The notes under the pieces: model-generated
Databases searched by the model: none
What the model was told of the DNA's origin: nothing
The model's input: only the letters and a program-made list of their open reading frames with translations
Source of the DNA: Flavobacterium sp.
GTDB taxonomy: Bacteria; Bacteroidota; Bacteroidia; Flavobacteriales; Flavobacteriaceae
DNA: 64,000 bases
Assembly (NCBI RefSeq): GCF_027484705.1
Contig: NZ_JAIXSL010000007.1
Coordinates: 476,521 to 540,520, forward strand
Reading direction: 5' to 3'
Part shown: positions 53,874 through 63,589 of the stretch, piece after piece
Layout: each line of letters begins with the position of its first letter
How positions within the stretch are numbered: position 1 is the stretch's first letter
Program-made: the position numbers and the translations under genes

Positions 53874-54407
53874 CTACTTGGTGTAACGCGGATCGGTTTC
53901 CATGACGGTGCCACAGGATTTGCAGGTACGCAAGTCTAAGGAATTGTAGAAATGTTCGTAGTGTGGCAGGAAATCCTTCTCGATATCGTGAAGCTCGAAA
54001 AAGACTTCGTAGAGTTTGTGGTTGCAGTTCTCGCAGTGCCAAAGCAGGCCGTCGGTGAATCCTTTTCCGGCGCGTTTGCGTTCGATGACCAGGCCGATGG
54101 AGTTTTCGTAACGTACGGGTGAATGTGGCATTCGGGCGGGATGCAAATACATATCGCCGGCGTGCAATTCCATTTCTTTTCTTTCGCCATTTTCCTGCAC
54201 GATGACTTTGACGGTGCCTTCGAGCTGGTAGAATAATTCTTCGGTTTCGTTGTAATGGTAATCTTTGCGTGCGTTAGGACCGGCGACGATCATGACGATG
54301 TAATCTTCGGAATCTACATAAACGCTTTTGTTGCCCACGGGCGGTTTGAGCAGGTGACGGTTTTCGTCAATCCACTGATTGAGATTGAATGGTTTTAGGG
54401 TTGCCAT
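53874..54407 (-). CDS. 3-hydroxyanthranilate 3,4-dioxygenase
   Basis: A 177-residue iron cupin enzyme of the kynurenine route; it opens 3-hydroxyanthranilate for quinolinate formation. The iron ligands are in DYHYNETEELFYQLEG (His and the last Glu) and in MPHSPVRY. The C-terminus has two CxxC pairs (CENCNHKLYE and CKSCGTVM), the rubredoxin-like iron site of the bacterial form. Kynurenine pathway neighbours are missing from this window. The stop abuts palindromic element copy 5. Confidence 0.94.
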   Translation of the reverse strand: MATLKPFNLNQWIDENRHLLKPPVGNKSVYVDSEDYIVMIVAGPNARKDYHYNETEELFYQLEGTVKVIVQENGERKEMELHAGDMYLHPARMPHSPVRYENSIGLVIERKRAGKGFTDGLLWHCENCNHKLYEVFFELHDIEKDFLPHYEHFYNSLDLRTCKSCGTVMETDPRYTK

Positions 54408-54440
54408 AGCGTTAAAAATTGAGGATACTAAGGTAAATAA

Positions 54441-54466
54441 AAAAGGATAGTTTACACTATCCTTTG
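54441..54466 (-). terminator. Terminator of the EEP nuclease gene
   Basis: Stem AAAGGATAGT (54442-54451) with ACTATCCTTT (54456-54465), loop of 4, followed on the minus strand by a T-rich run. It lies 6 bases behind the EEP gene stop. Confidence 0.8.
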
Positions 54467-54471
54467 GTTTT

Positions 54472-55587
54472 CTATTTGGCTTCCTTTATAAGGTAGATGT
54501 ATACGGGAAAGTGGTCACTAAAACCGACTTCGTTGGCACCGTGTCTTAAAGGATACCCTTTATACTGCCCGACCGTTGTGATCATGTAGGGTTTGTTGTA
54601 GATACCTGATTTCCAGTAACGGAAAGATGAATAATCGGTTTTGATTAGGGTTTCTGAAACCATGATCTGATCGAAGATGTCTCCGGCGTCGCGATAGAAT
54701 AAGGTGCAATGTCCGTCTTTGGCCATTTGCTCGAATGGGTTGTAAACGCCAAATTCTTTAACTTCTTCTTTTTTGCGTTTGGCGCCGATGCCTTCTTTGA
54801 CGCTTTTGTTATAGGTTCCGTCGTTTAAGTCACCCATCGCTATAATTTTAGCATTCGGGTTTACCTTATATATGGAATCCATGATTTTTCTGGCAAGTCT
54901 TCCTGCTGCTTCTCGAAACGGGCTGCTTTTTTTCTCACCGCCTGAGCGCGATGGCCAGTGGTTAACCATGACATTGACTTCTTCACCGTCGAGGAAACCT
55001 GTAACCAAAAGAATGTCACGGGTATAAACACGCTCTCCGGTTTTGGCTTCAATCTTGTCCTTATCAAGCTTGTCTTCTTCTGTTTCCTTGTCTTTCTCCT
55101 TAGATTCGTTTCTGTAAATCAATAATGGAACATTGACAGAACTCATGGGTTTGAAATGTTTTTTCTGATATAGTAAAGCAACGTCGATACCTCTTTTATC
55201 CGGGGATTCATAATGTACGATACCATAATCGTTGACGGCTAATTTTGGCTGTTTGATCAGATCTTCGAGAACGCCTCGATTTTCTATTTCGCAACCTCCT
55301 ATCAGTACAGGAGCATTATGGTTCGTGTCATTGGTTCCGATTTCTGATAAAACACGCGCCAAATTTTCAAGTTTTTGGTGGTATTTTTTTGAGGTCCAGT
55401 TTTGAGCACCTCTTGGCAACCATTCTTCATCGTTGTTTGCCTGATTGATTGTGTCAAACAAATTTTCAAAATTGTAGAACGCTACGGTGTTTACAATAAA
55501 CTTTTTATCCGCTTTTTTTTCCTGCGAAGTTGCGATTCCGACGATAAAAAACATTACGATAAAAGCGAAAACATTTTTAATTCTCAT
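54472..55587 (-). CDS. Exported endonuclease/exonuclease/phosphatase family protein
   Basis: A 371-residue secreted protein with signal peptide (about 1-21, ATSQ). The EEP fold motifs are visible: FYNFENLFDT at the N-terminus (Asn/Glu of the metal site), MVNHWPSRSGGEKKSSPF, IIAMGDLNDGTYNK (DxN) and GFSDHFPVYI (SDH). It may cleave DNA, RNA or phosphate esters outside the cell. It is transcribed away from the TonB receptor gene, and the two share a 137-base promoter region, which suggests joint control. Confidence 0.85.
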   Translation of the reverse strand: MRIKNVFAFIVMFFIVGIATSQEKKADKKFIVNTVAFYNFENLFDTINQANNDEEWLPRGAQNWTSKKYHQKLENLARVLSEIGTNDTNHNAPVLIGGCEIENRGVLEDLIKQPKLAVNDYGIVHYESPDKRGIDVALLYQKKHFKPMSSVNVPLLIYRNESKEKDKETEEDKLDKDKIEAKTGERVYTRDILLVTGFLDGEEVNVMVNHWPSRSGGEKKSSPFREAAGRLARKIMDSIYKVNPNAKIIAMGDLNDGTYNKSVKEGIGAKRKKEEVKEFGVYNPFEQMAKDGHCTLFYRDAGDIFDQIMVSETLIKTDYSSFRYWKSGIYNKPYMITTVGQYKGYPLRHGANEVGFSDHFPVYIYLIKEAK

Positions 55588-55616
55588 GTGATGTTTGTAT
55601 TAATTTAAAATCAAGT

Positions 55617-55638
55617 TTAACATAAACTTGGCTGTAAA
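55617..55638 (+). promoter_or_regulatory. Possible tandem operator between the EEP and TonB genes
   Basis: Two adjacent 11-base units, TTAACATAAAC (55617-55627) and TTGGCTGTAAA (55628-55638), share TT, C and AA positions in an 11-bp period. Pho-type boxes are built this way, but the match is weak and may be chance. Confidence 0.25.
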
Positions 55639-55662
55639 AGTAATTAATATTAATTTAATAGG

Positions 55663-55670
55663 TACATTTG
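55663..55670 (+). promoter_or_regulatory. -7 box of the TonB receptor operon
   Basis: TACATTTG matches TAnnTTTG; the leader before the start at 55725 would be about 50 bases. Confidence 0.5.
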
Positions 55671-55724
55671 CATCCGTTAAGAAATAATTATTCTTAGGAA
55701 AAGACGAATTAATTAATATTATCT

Positions 55725-58553
55725 ATGAAAAAACTTGTTATTAGTACATTATTTGTAATGCAGGTGCTTTTTGGTTTCGCACAAACATTGACTGGAGTTA
55801 CCGGGAAAGTTGTTGATTCGAAAACGCAGAAACCATTACAAAACGTTGTTGTTGCCATTTTAAACTCTCCTTACACAGAATTGACCGACAATGCCGGAAA
55901 ATTTACTTTTAAGGAAGTAACAGAAGGAAATCAATTGTTGCAAATCAAAACCCAAGGCTATACGGATCAGATGATTCCGGTTGAGATTACACGGGGTAAA
56001 TTGCTTGATTTGGGTTTGGTGCTTTTTGTTGAAGACCAAACACAAGAACAACAATTGAGTTTAATTACCATCACAGAAAATGATTTGGGTGATGACAATA
56101 GTGGTTCTGAAAGTACTTCAGGCTTGCTACAGGCAAGTAGGGATGTATTTCAACAAGCTGCAGCCTTCAATTGGGGGCAAGCGCGTTTCAGAATTCGCGG
56201 ACTGGATAATGAGTATGGAACAACAATGATTAATGGTGTTTCCATGGCTAAAATTTATGACGGAAGACCTCAATGGAGTAACTGGGGAGGTCTGAATGAC
56301 GCTACAAGAAACCAAGAATTTACATCAGGTTCTGCGCCTTCAGATTATACTTTCGGCGGTATTTTAGGAACTCAGGAAATCAACACCCGGGCTTCCGTAT
56401 ACAGAAAAGGATCTAGAGTTTCTTTTTCTGGGACAAATACTAACTATAGCTGGAGAACAATGGGGACGCATGCTTCTGGCATGAATACCGATGGTTGGGC
56501 ATTTGTGGTTTCTGCTTCAAGAAGATGGGCCACTGAAGGTTATTTTGAAGGAACTGACTATAGCGCAAATTCATTGTTTGCCAGTGTGGAGAAAAAATTC
56601 AACGACAAACACTCTTTAAACCTTACTGCGATATATGCACAAAACTACAGAGGGAAAAACTCACCAAATACGGATGAAGTAACCGACATCGCTGGGATTA
56701 AGTATAACTCTTACTGGGGCTGGCAAAATGGTGAGAAAAGAAACTCAAGGGTAAAAAAGGTTGAAGAGCCTATCTTAATGCTGAGCCATTACTGGAAACT
56801 TAACTCAAAAACCAACCTCAACACCAACTTAAGCTACCAAATAGGTCAGGTGGGAAACAGCCGTTTGGATTATCAAGGGCAAGACAATCCAGACCCTACG
56901 TACTACAGAAATTTACCTAGTTTTTACACCACGCAATTTGATGACAATGGAAACTACATCGGTAACAATACTGTCAATACTTTAGAAGCTTCTAGAGCAA
57001 AATTCTTAACGAACCGACAAATCAACTGGAACGAGTTGTATGATGCGAATAGAAGAAGCGCTAACGGAAACAGCTACTACATCTTATATGAAGACCGTAC
57101 CGATGATGAGCAATTTACGGCAAATTCTATCCTTTCTTCACAGTTAAGCGACAATGTTATGATGAATGGAGGAGTCACTTTCCGCAAGTTAAGATCTCAC
57201 AACTTTCAGAATTTATTAGACTTAATGGGCGGGAATTATTTCTTAGACATCGACACTTTTGGTGCCGGTGACCAACAACAAACAGATTTGAACAATCCAG
57301 ACAGAAGAATATTGGAAGGCGATAAATTCGGATACAACTATAATTTATTGGCTACCACTGCAGATGCCTTTACACAGTTTAAATTTACCTATAAAAAGGT
57401 AGATTTTTACATGGCACAAAACTATTCTAAAACCTATTATCAAAGAGATGGGTTATACAAAAACGGTTACTACCCTACCAACTCTTATGGTAAAAGCGAT
57501 AAAATTTCTTTTGATAATTTCGGATTCAAAGGCGGTTTGACTTATAAAATCACTGGTCGTAACTTTATCGATCTTAATGGGTATTATGCTACAAAGGCTC
57601 CTAATTTGAGGAATACCTATGCCAATGCCAGAGTCAACGACAATGTTTACAGTGATCTAAAAAGCGAAATAGTATCAAGTGTTGATGCGAGTTATATCAT
57701 CAAAACACCTAAGTTCAAAGGAAGAATTACTGGATTTTATTCTTACATAAAAGGGTCTACTGAAACTTCCTTCTTCTTTGCGGACGCTGTTGATGATGGA
57801 GATACCGGAAATGGAGAAAGCGCCTTCGTAGCTGAAACTATCAGCGGCCTAAACAAAAAGAACATTGGTGCTGAATTAGGTTTAGAATACCAGTTATCAA
57901 AAACGATTAAAATATCACTGGCTGCTAATTATGGTGAATATACTTATGACAGTAATCCAACGGTTCAATTGAATATTGATGATCAGGCCACAGCTACCAA
58001 TACGTTCCCTGTACGAGATTTTGGAACCGCAAATTTGAAAAACTACAGACAGCCTGGTATGCCTCAAACCGCCGCCTCTTTTGGTTTGGAATATAGAGAT
58101 CCTAAATTTTGGTGGATCGGTGCGAATGCCAACTATTTGGCAAACAATTATATCGATGTGGCTCCTATCTTAAGAACAGAGGCTTTTTTGTTGGACCCAG
58201 CTTTTAGCGGAACTGGAACTCCATTTTTCGAAGCTACACAAGAAAGAGTAGATCAATTGTTGGAGCAAGAAAAATTTAAAGACTTTACACTTGTCAATCT
58301 TACCGGTGGTAAATCATGGAAAGTTGGCGGCCAAACTTTTGGCTTCTTCGCGAGCATCAACAACGTTTTTGACATTACCTACAAAACAGGTGGTTTTGAG
58401 CAAGCAAGAAATTCAAGTTTCAGACAATTGAATCAAGATGTGTCACACTTAGATACTACTGGAAGCTATGTAGCACACACACCTTCGTTTGGTCCGAAGT
58501 ATTTTTACGGGTTTGGAAGAACTTATTTCCTGAATCTTTATATTAATTTTTAA
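55725..58553 (+). CDS. TonB-dependent receptor with carboxypeptidase-like N-terminal domain
   Basis: A 942-residue outer-membrane transporter. The signal peptide ends near residue 20 (GFAQ). A CarboxypepD_reg-like domain (GKVVDSKTQKPLQNVVV ... LLQIKTQGYTDQMI) covers about 22-105, followed by the plug (RFRIRGLDNEYGTTMINGV) and a long beta-barrel ending FGRTYFLNLYINF, the aromatic C-terminus of outer-membrane proteins. No TonB box was pinned down. It is probably energised by TonB/ExbBD. Two lipoprotein genes follow at 12 and 4 bases, so the set likely forms an uptake unit; the substrate is not readable, though the neighbouring nuclease suggests phosphate compounds. Confidence 0.9.
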   Translation: MKKLVISTLFVMQVLFGFAQTLTGVTGKVVDSKTQKPLQNVVVAILNSPYTELTDNAGKFTFKEVTEGNQLLQIKTQGYTDQMIPVEITRGKLLDLGLVLFVEDQTQEQQLSLITITENDLGDDNSGSESTSGLLQASRDVFQQAAAFNWGQARFRIRGLDNEYGTTMINGVSMAKIYDGRPQWSNWGGLNDATRNQEFTSGSAPSDYTFGGILGTQEINTRASVYRKGSRVSFSGTNTNYSWRTMGTHASGMNTDGWAFVVSASRRWATEGYFEGTDYSANSLFASVEKKFNDKHSLNLTAIYAQNYRGKNSPNTDEVTDIAGIKYNSYWGWQNGEKRNSRVKKVEEPILMLSHYWKLNSKTNLNTNLSYQIGQVGNSRLDYQGQDNPDPTYYRNLPSFYTTQFDDNGNYIGNNTVNTLEASRAKFLTNRQINWNELYDANRRSANGNSYYILYEDRTDDEQFTANSILSSQLSDNVMMNGGVTFRKLRSHNFQNLLDLMGGNYFLDIDTFGAGDQQQTDLNNPDRRILEGDKFGYNYNLLATTADAFTQFKFTYKKVDFYMAQNYSKTYYQRDGLYKNGYYPTNSYGKSDKISFDNFGFKGGLTYKITGRNFIDLNGYYATKAPNLRNTYANARVNDNVYSDLKSEIVSSVDASYIIKTPKFKGRITGFYSYIKGSTETSFFFADAVDDGDTGNGESAFVAETISGLNKKNIGAELGLEYQLSKTIKISLAANYGEYTYDSNPTVQLNIDDQATATNTFPVRDFGTANLKNYRQPGMPQTAASFGLEYRDPKFWWIGANANYLANNYIDVAPILRTEAFLLDPAFSGTGTPFFEATQERVDQLLEQEKFKDFTLVNLTGGKSWKVGGQTFGFFASINNVFDITYKTGGFEQARNSSFRQLNQDVSHLDTTGSYVAHTPSFGPKYFYGFGRTYFLNLYINF

Positions 58554-58565
58554 TAGTATAATAAA

Positions 58566-59189
58566 ATGAAAAAAATCTCTTTATATAGTTTTGTGCTTCT
58601 TGCTGTTCTTGCTTTTACAGCTTGTACTCAAGACAGCGACGTTGAAAACAAACAAACCAAAACAACGCTGTTTATTGAAAACTTCACAGACAACACTGAT
58701 GGAACAACTTTAGACACACCGGGTTGGACTAATTATGCGCAAATCGGAACGTATAAATTTACTGAAGAAGTGTTCAAAGGTGATGGTTATGCCCAATTTA
58801 CAGCATTTCAGTCTCAGGCTAATTTACGTCAGGATTTAAATGTTGCCTGGTTGATCTCGCCTGCATTTGACATGGATAAGCAAGAAGGTGAAACACTTGT
58901 ATTTCAATCAGCACATGCGTTTTTATCATCCGCTGACAATACCCTGGAATTAATGGTTTCAACAGATTATGATGGAAATATTGCTAACTTTAACCAGTCA
59001 AGCTGGGTCAGTATACCAGCAAAAACACCTACTGTTTTTAATGATTTCTATGAATATGTAAATTCAGGAGCTATTGATTTATCAGGCTTTAAAGGAACCT
59101 TACATTTTGCCTTCAAATACAAAGGATCCGGAGTGAATCAGAATCTAGACTGTACCTATCAAATTGACAACATTCGATTATATTACTAA
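58566..59189 (+). CDS. Choice-of-anchor J lipoprotein
   Basis: A 207-residue lipoprotein with lipobox LAFTAC (Cys20). The body has the jelly-roll-like choice-of-anchor J pattern, NFTDNTDGTTLDTPGW, then VAWLISPAFDMDKQEGETL and YQIDNIRLYY at the end. It probably sits on the outer membrane next to the TonB receptor, 12 bases upstream. Function of this domain is not known in detail; it may bind a ligand or the partner protein. Confidence 0.85.
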   Translation: MKKISLYSFVLLAVLAFTACTQDSDVENKQTKTTLFIENFTDNTDGTTLDTPGWTNYAQIGTYKFTEEVFKGDGYAQFTAFQSQANLRQDLNVAWLISPAFDMDKQEGETLVFQSAHAFLSSADNTLELMVSTDYDGNIANFNQSSWVSIPAKTPTVFNDFYEYVNSGAIDLSGFKGTLHFAFKYKGSGVNQNLDCTYQIDNIRLYY

Positions 59190-59193
59190 AATT

Positions 59194-60537
59194 ATGAAAA
59201 CAAGAATAATTAAATCACTAGCGATCTTTTCTGTTGTACTCGGATTGAGTACGAGTTGTGTAAAAGAGGATTCAAATATGGACAATCCGGATACCGGCAT
59301 TGTAACCTACGAACTAACGGCAAACAAAACCGTTGCCGACATTGTGGCTTTTAACAACACGGGCAATGCTGTTCAATATACCGCCAATGATGTTATAGAA
59401 GCTTATGTAACTTCAAGCGATGAAACCGGAACTTTCTACAATACAATTTCTTTTCAAAACATTCCTACCAATAGTTCACAACCTATCGGATTTAGTGTTA
59501 CTGCTAACTTTTCGTCTTATGTAAAAGGATTTACACCTGGTAGAAAAGTATACATCAAAATGCAAGGTTTGTACACTGCCGTGATCGATGGTTCGCTTAA
59601 AATTGGCGCATTGTTCGAAGGTGGAATTGGAAGAATTTCTGAAAATGAGTGGCAAAATTACTTATTTCCTTCTTCAACAATCATTGCTGAAGACAATATG
59701 GTGAGAACAGTATCATTGGCCTCGGCAGCAACCAACGCAAACTTAAACACGCTGATTGAAATTAACAACGTTCAGTTTGCTGATGGTTCGTTAGCCAGAA
59801 CTTATTTTGATATCGATTCAGGAGGTAGTGCTACCAATCATGATATTGTAGATATTGCTGGAGGAACAACCCGTTTTTTTAGAGTAAGTTCTTTTGCGCT
59901 TTTTGCCTACCATAAAGTCCCTTCAGGAAGAGGAATACTCAGAGGGATAATGACCAAATTCGGCTCGGATTTCCAATTTCTTGTTAGAAATGAAAACGAC
60001 ATTAAGCTCACGAATCCAAGAACATACACTTTTTTCAGTACTTTAAATGAAAATTTTACCAGTTATGCAGCCAATCAGAAAGGCTTTGTGAACTATCTGA
60101 ATTTTGATGCTTTAGGTAGCAAAAGCTGGATTACTAAAACGGTTAACAATTCTCAATGCATTCAAATGAGTTCGTTTGGCGGCAATTTACAATCCAACAA
60201 AAGCTATTTTATTGTTCCTGTAAACTTTACAGCAGCCAATTCTATGTCGTTCATGGTAGATGCTGATTTTTTCTCAACAGGATTGGGATTGAAAGTATAC
60301 CGTTCGACGGATTATGTTCCGGGACAAAAGATTAATAGTGCTACTTTATATGATATCACTACAAATTTCACATTGCCTACCGCGAATACGACTAGTTTCG
60401 TTTCTTCAGGAACTTATAGTTTCCCTACAAATTTAACTGGAAACGGCTATGTTATTTTTGAATATACCGGAAGTAACATCAGTGGTCCTGGTTTACTCAC
60501 GACCAATTGTAATATTGATGATATCATCATCAATTAA
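59194..60537 (+). CDS. DUF5689-domain lipoprotein
   Basis: A 447-residue lipoprotein with lipobox LSTSC (Cys22). The DUF5689 domain fills about residues 40-280, with VIEAYVTSSDETGTFYNTI, PGRKVYIKMQGLYT and FQFLVRNENDIKL. The remaining ~160 residues resemble a choice-of-anchor J fold ending in TNCNIDDIIIN. DUF5689 is often found with TonB receptors and extracellular nucleases. The start at 59194 is used because the signal peptide begins there; only 4 bases separate it from the preceding gene. Confidence 0.85.
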   Translation: MKTRIIKSLAIFSVVLGLSTSCVKEDSNMDNPDTGIVTYELTANKTVADIVAFNNTGNAVQYTANDVIEAYVTSSDETGTFYNTISFQNIPTNSSQPIGFSVTANFSSYVKGFTPGRKVYIKMQGLYTAVIDGSLKIGALFEGGIGRISENEWQNYLFPSSTIIAEDNMVRTVSLASAATNANLNTLIEINNVQFADGSLARTYFDIDSGGSATNHDIVDIAGGTTRFFRVSSFALFAYHKVPSGRGILRGIMTKFGSDFQFLVRNENDIKLTNPRTYTFFSTLNENFTSYAANQKGFVNYLNFDALGSKSWITKTVNNSQCIQMSSFGGNLQSNKSYFIVPVNFTAANSMSFMVDADFFSTGLGLKVYRSTDYVPGQKINSATLYDITTNFTLPTANTTSFVSSGTYSFPTNLTGNGYVIFEYTGSNISGPGLLTTNCNIDDIIIN

Positions 60538-60556
60538 GGAAACCTCTTAAGAGTAT

Positions 60557-60588
60557 AAAAAAGCGCTTCAATTGAAGCGCTTTTTTTT
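60557..60588 (+). terminator. Terminator of the TonB operon
   Basis: Stem AAAAAAGCGCTTCA (60557-60570) with GAAGCGCTTTTTTTT (60574-60588) and a run of eight T, 20 bases behind the DUF5689 stop. Confidence 0.9.
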
Positions 60589-60826
60589 GGTTCAATCCAC
60601 TCTAGATTCGAATTGAATCTTTATTGACTGCCTTTTTTCAACTATTCTTTTCTTATAGATTCATTTAATCTGTAAAAAAGTCTGTATTGGATTTTAAAAA
60701 GACCTGTAGAACCTTATTTTTGCTGCAGAACAAATTGAATGTATTATCTTTAATCATCGCTTAAATGTCTTGATAATAAAGTCTCTCCTCATTTGTCTCT
60801 ATTTGTATTCACTTCAAACCTTCCGC

Positions 60827-61579
60827 ATGAAAAAAACGATTGTACTCACTTTTATAATATCCTGCTCTATTTCCGCACAAAAAATTACCGTCAATGATAG
60901 TCTAAAAAAAAATGCTGGAGGTAGACCGGAATTCAACCCAAAACAGTTAATTATTCCTGCTGCGCTGATGACCTACGGAATTGTGGCCATTGAAAGCGAC
61001 TATCTGAAACTCATCAACGTCGAAATCAGGGACGAGCTCAAAGAAAATATTGACGAGAAGATTACGATTGATGATTTTTCACAATACTTTCCAGCTGCTT
61101 CTGTTTATGTTTTGAATAATGTTGGTATCAAGGGTAAAAACAACTTAAAAGACCGATCGATCATTCTAGCGACTTCGTATGTATTAATGTCGGGTTCTGT
61201 TATGAGTCTAAAGACAATAACACAAATAGAAAGACCAGACGGTAGTGCCAACAATTCTTTTCCTTCAGGACATACGGCAACTGCATTTTCAGGCGCTGAA
61301 TTTCTATGGCAGGAATATAAAGACGTTAGTGTATGGTATGGGATTTCTGGTTATTTGGTTGCTACTGGCACAGGCTTCTTTAGAATATACAACGGACGGC
61401 ATTGGCTATCAGATGTGGCCATGGGTGCAGGAATAGGAATCTTAAGCACCAAAGTAGCCTATTGGGTGCTTCCTTATATGAAAAGCCACATATTTAAGTC
61501 TAAAAAAGAAGTAGGCATAATAACGCCCTTTTATAATGGAAAACAACTTGGTATTGGAATGGTCATTAATTTTAGATAA
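60827..61579 (+). CDS. PAP2-family phosphatase
   Basis: A 250-residue exported or membrane phosphatase. The three phosphatidic-acid-phosphatase motifs are KTITQIERPDG (KxxxxxxRP), NSFPSGHTATAF (PSGH) and FRIYNGRHWLSDVAMG (SRxxxxxHxxxD-like with Arg, His and Asp). A signal peptide runs to about residue 18 (ISAQ). The first motif and fold are those of lipid and undecaprenyl-pyrophosphate phosphatases. The start at 60827 follows from the signal peptide; an in-frame Met at 60770 adds an extra hydrophobic leader. A -7-like box TATTTTTG lies at 60715-60722. It lies behind the TonB operon terminator, so has its own promoter. Confidence 0.87.
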   Translation: MKKTIVLTFIISCSISAQKITVNDSLKKNAGGRPEFNPKQLIIPAALMTYGIVAIESDYLKLINVEIRDELKENIDEKITIDDFSQYFPAASVYVLNNVGIKGKNNLKDRSIILATSYVLMSGSVMSLKTITQIERPDGSANNSFPSGHTATAFSGAEFLWQEYKDVSVWYGISGYLVATGTGFFRIYNGRHWLSDVAMGAGIGILSTKVAYWVLPYMKSHIFKSKKEVGIITPFYNGKQLGIGMVINFR

Positions 61580-61657
61580 CAACCTTTTTATAATTCATCA
61601 AAAGCATAAGAGTTCGCAAATCTATTTTCATTCGGTAGCATTGAATCTATCAAATAA

Positions 61658-61686
61658 AAAAGCCGGGTAATAAATACCCGGCTTTT
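61658..61686. terminator. Bidirectional terminator
   Basis: Stem AAAAGCCGGGTA (61658-61669) with TACCCGGCTTTT (61675-61686) and a 5-nt loop, flanked by A-run and T-run. It lies between the PAP2 gene (+) and the OmpA gene (-). Confidence 0.88.
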
Positions 61687-61702
61687 AATACTGTATGGTT
61701 TG

Positions 61703-63571
61703 TTACTTCACAATCAAGAATTCAGAACGTCTGTTTTGTGCATGCTGTTCTTCTGTACAAGCTTCTTTACAATCTACTTTCGGTTCAATTTCTCCCATTC
61801 CTTTCGCTGAAATTCTGCTAGCCGAAATTCCTTTCGAAATAATATACTGTCTTGTTGATTTGGCTCTGCGGTCAGATAAACTTAAATTATAAGTGTCGCT
61901 TCCTCTGTTATCTGTGTGTGATTTGGCTAAAATCATCAATTTGTCATTGTTCTTCATGACCTGAACTAACTTATCAAGTTCAAAAGCACCCTCCTGAGTG
62001 ATGTTACTTTTGTCATACTCAAAATAAATAGGGTTGAGTATGATTTCAGTTTCTGTTACAATCACATCGATTGGCTGTAAAGCAGCATCAATTTTGGTTT
62101 GTCCGCCTTTAGTCTTGGTTACCGCAAAAGTATTGCTCTCAAATCCGTCTTTAGAGGCCTGAATGCTGTATGATTTTTCACATTCAACATCATACGATAC
62201 TTCTCCTTTTTCGTTGGTTGTTTTCGTAGCGATTACGTTCTTCTTGTCATCAACAATGGATACGCTGGCATTGGCCAACAGAGCGCCTGTTTTAGCATTG
62301 GTTACGACCGTAAACACTTCGGTTCCACAAACAGGTGTTGCTGAGAAAATATCATCATTCCCGTTACGGTTGCTCGAAAAGAAACCAAGGTTTTTAGCTT
62401 TGTTGAATGTAAAAGAGAAATCATCTTTTTCTGTATTGACTGGTTTCCCAACATTGACTGCGGTAGTACCTTTAGCCAAATCAATCTGAAACACATCCAA
62501 ACCACCCAAACCAGGTCTCCCGCTTGAAGCAAAATAAAGTGTGCTGTTGTCATCGGCAATAAATGGAAAACTTTCGTTGCCTTCAGTGTTGATCTTAGCG
62601 CCCATATTTTCAGGTATGCCGAAAGTACCGTCAGCATTCACTGCAACTTTCCAGATATCGACACCGCCTATACTTCCGGGCATGTTGGAAGAAAAGTACA
62701 ATGTTTTACCATCGCGGCTCAAACTCGGATTACTCGTAGAATATTCTTTGCTGTTGAATGGCAATGAAATCGCGCTACCCCATTTTCCATTTTCTTTAGT
62801 AACTACAAAAAGGTTGTTTTTTCCAAGTTTAAGGTTGTTTTTTTTGTCTTTTTCAAAAGAAGATTCGCGGAAACTGTCGCTTGAAAAATAGGCTGTATTG
62901 CCATCTGTACTGATGGAAACCGGTCCATCGTGGTATTTGGAATTAAGCTCCTTTACCGTTGTGGCATTGGTTATTGTCCCGTCAATGTTGTAATCGGCTT
63001 TGTAGATATCCAAATAAGGCTCTTCATTCCAACCGTATTCTTTACGCGAACCGTTTCTGGCGCTCGTAAAATACAATTGATTGTCATACAACACTGCTCC
63101 GAAATCAGATTTGTCGCTGCTGATTTCTAAAGATTTCACGTCAAAACTTTTTTGTTTGTCAAGGAGTTTAGGAACGTAATTCGGATTTTCTTTAAATGTT
63201 TTTGCTCTTTGGTCATTCGGAGCCATGGATGCAAATTTTTGCATTTGCTTGTTCGACTCTTCATATTTGCCATTCGCTTTAAGCATCTGCGCATAACGAT
63301 AATACGTTTCAGCATCTGGATTGGTTTCAACTGCTCTGGCATACCATTTAGCAGCTTCAGTGGTGTTGAACATATTGTAATAGGTATCGGCCAGTTGCTT
63401 ATAAACGTATGCATCCGATTTGCCTTTATCTACCAACTTAAGATACTCTTCAGCAGCGTCAACATACTCGTAACGATTAAACAATTTATCGGCCTTCTTC
63501 GTAGCTGCATTCTGTGCGTTGAGTGAATTAATGGCTATCACAAAACTAAATGCTATATAAAAATTTTTCAT
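61703..63571 (-). CDS. OmpA-family protein with TPR and PD40 repeats (PorE-like plan)
   Basis: A 622-residue exported protein. Signal peptide (about 1-19, LNAQ); TPR-like repeats about 25-125 (ADTYYNMFNTTEAAKWYARA, AQMLKANGKYEESNKQMQ); PD40/WD40-like propeller blades about 150-410 (TSARNGSRKEYGW; NPSLSRDGKTLYFSSNMPG; TLYFASSGRPGLGG; FFSSNRNGNDDIF); a carboxypeptidase-regulatory-like domain (~420-500); and a C-terminal OmpA domain (YFEYDKSNITQEGAFEL; SHTDNRGSDTYNLSLSDRR). The OmpA part would bind peptidoglycan. This plan is that of PorE-like proteins linked with PorP/SprF. It lies 18 bases behind the PorP/SprF gene. Confidence 0.85.
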   Translation of the reverse strand: MKNFYIAFSFVIAINSLNAQNAATKKADKLFNRYEYVDAAEEYLKLVDKGKSDAYVYKQLADTYYNMFNTTEAAKWYARAVETNPDAETYYRYAQMLKANGKYEESNKQMQKFASMAPNDQRAKTFKENPNYVPKLLDKQKSFDVKSLEISSDKSDFGAVLYDNQLYFTSARNGSRKEYGWNEEPYLDIYKADYNIDGTITNATTVKELNSKYHDGPVSISTDGNTAYFSSDSFRESSFEKDKKNNLKLGKNNLFVVTKENGKWGSAISLPFNSKEYSTSNPSLSRDGKTLYFSSNMPGSIGGVDIWKVAVNADGTFGIPENMGAKINTEGNESFPFIADDNSTLYFASSGRPGLGGLDVFQIDLAKGTTAVNVGKPVNTEKDDFSFTFNKAKNLGFFSSNRNGNDDIFSATPVCGTEVFTVVTNAKTGALLANASVSIVDDKKNVIATKTTNEKGEVSYDVECEKSYSIQASKDGFESNTFAVTKTKGGQTKIDAALQPIDVIVTETEIILNPIYFEYDKSNITQEGAFELDKLVQVMKNNDKLMILAKSHTDNRGSDTYNLSLSDRRAKSTRQYIISKGISASRISAKGMGEIEPKVDCKEACTEEQHAQNRRSEFLIVK

Positions 63572-63589
63572 GTCAGATTGCTTTTGATT

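Noticed and set aside
55617..55638. Direct repeat resembling a Pho box
   Set aside because: Reported at low confidence only; the two units agree at five of eleven positions, and no other copy was seen in the window to support the motif.
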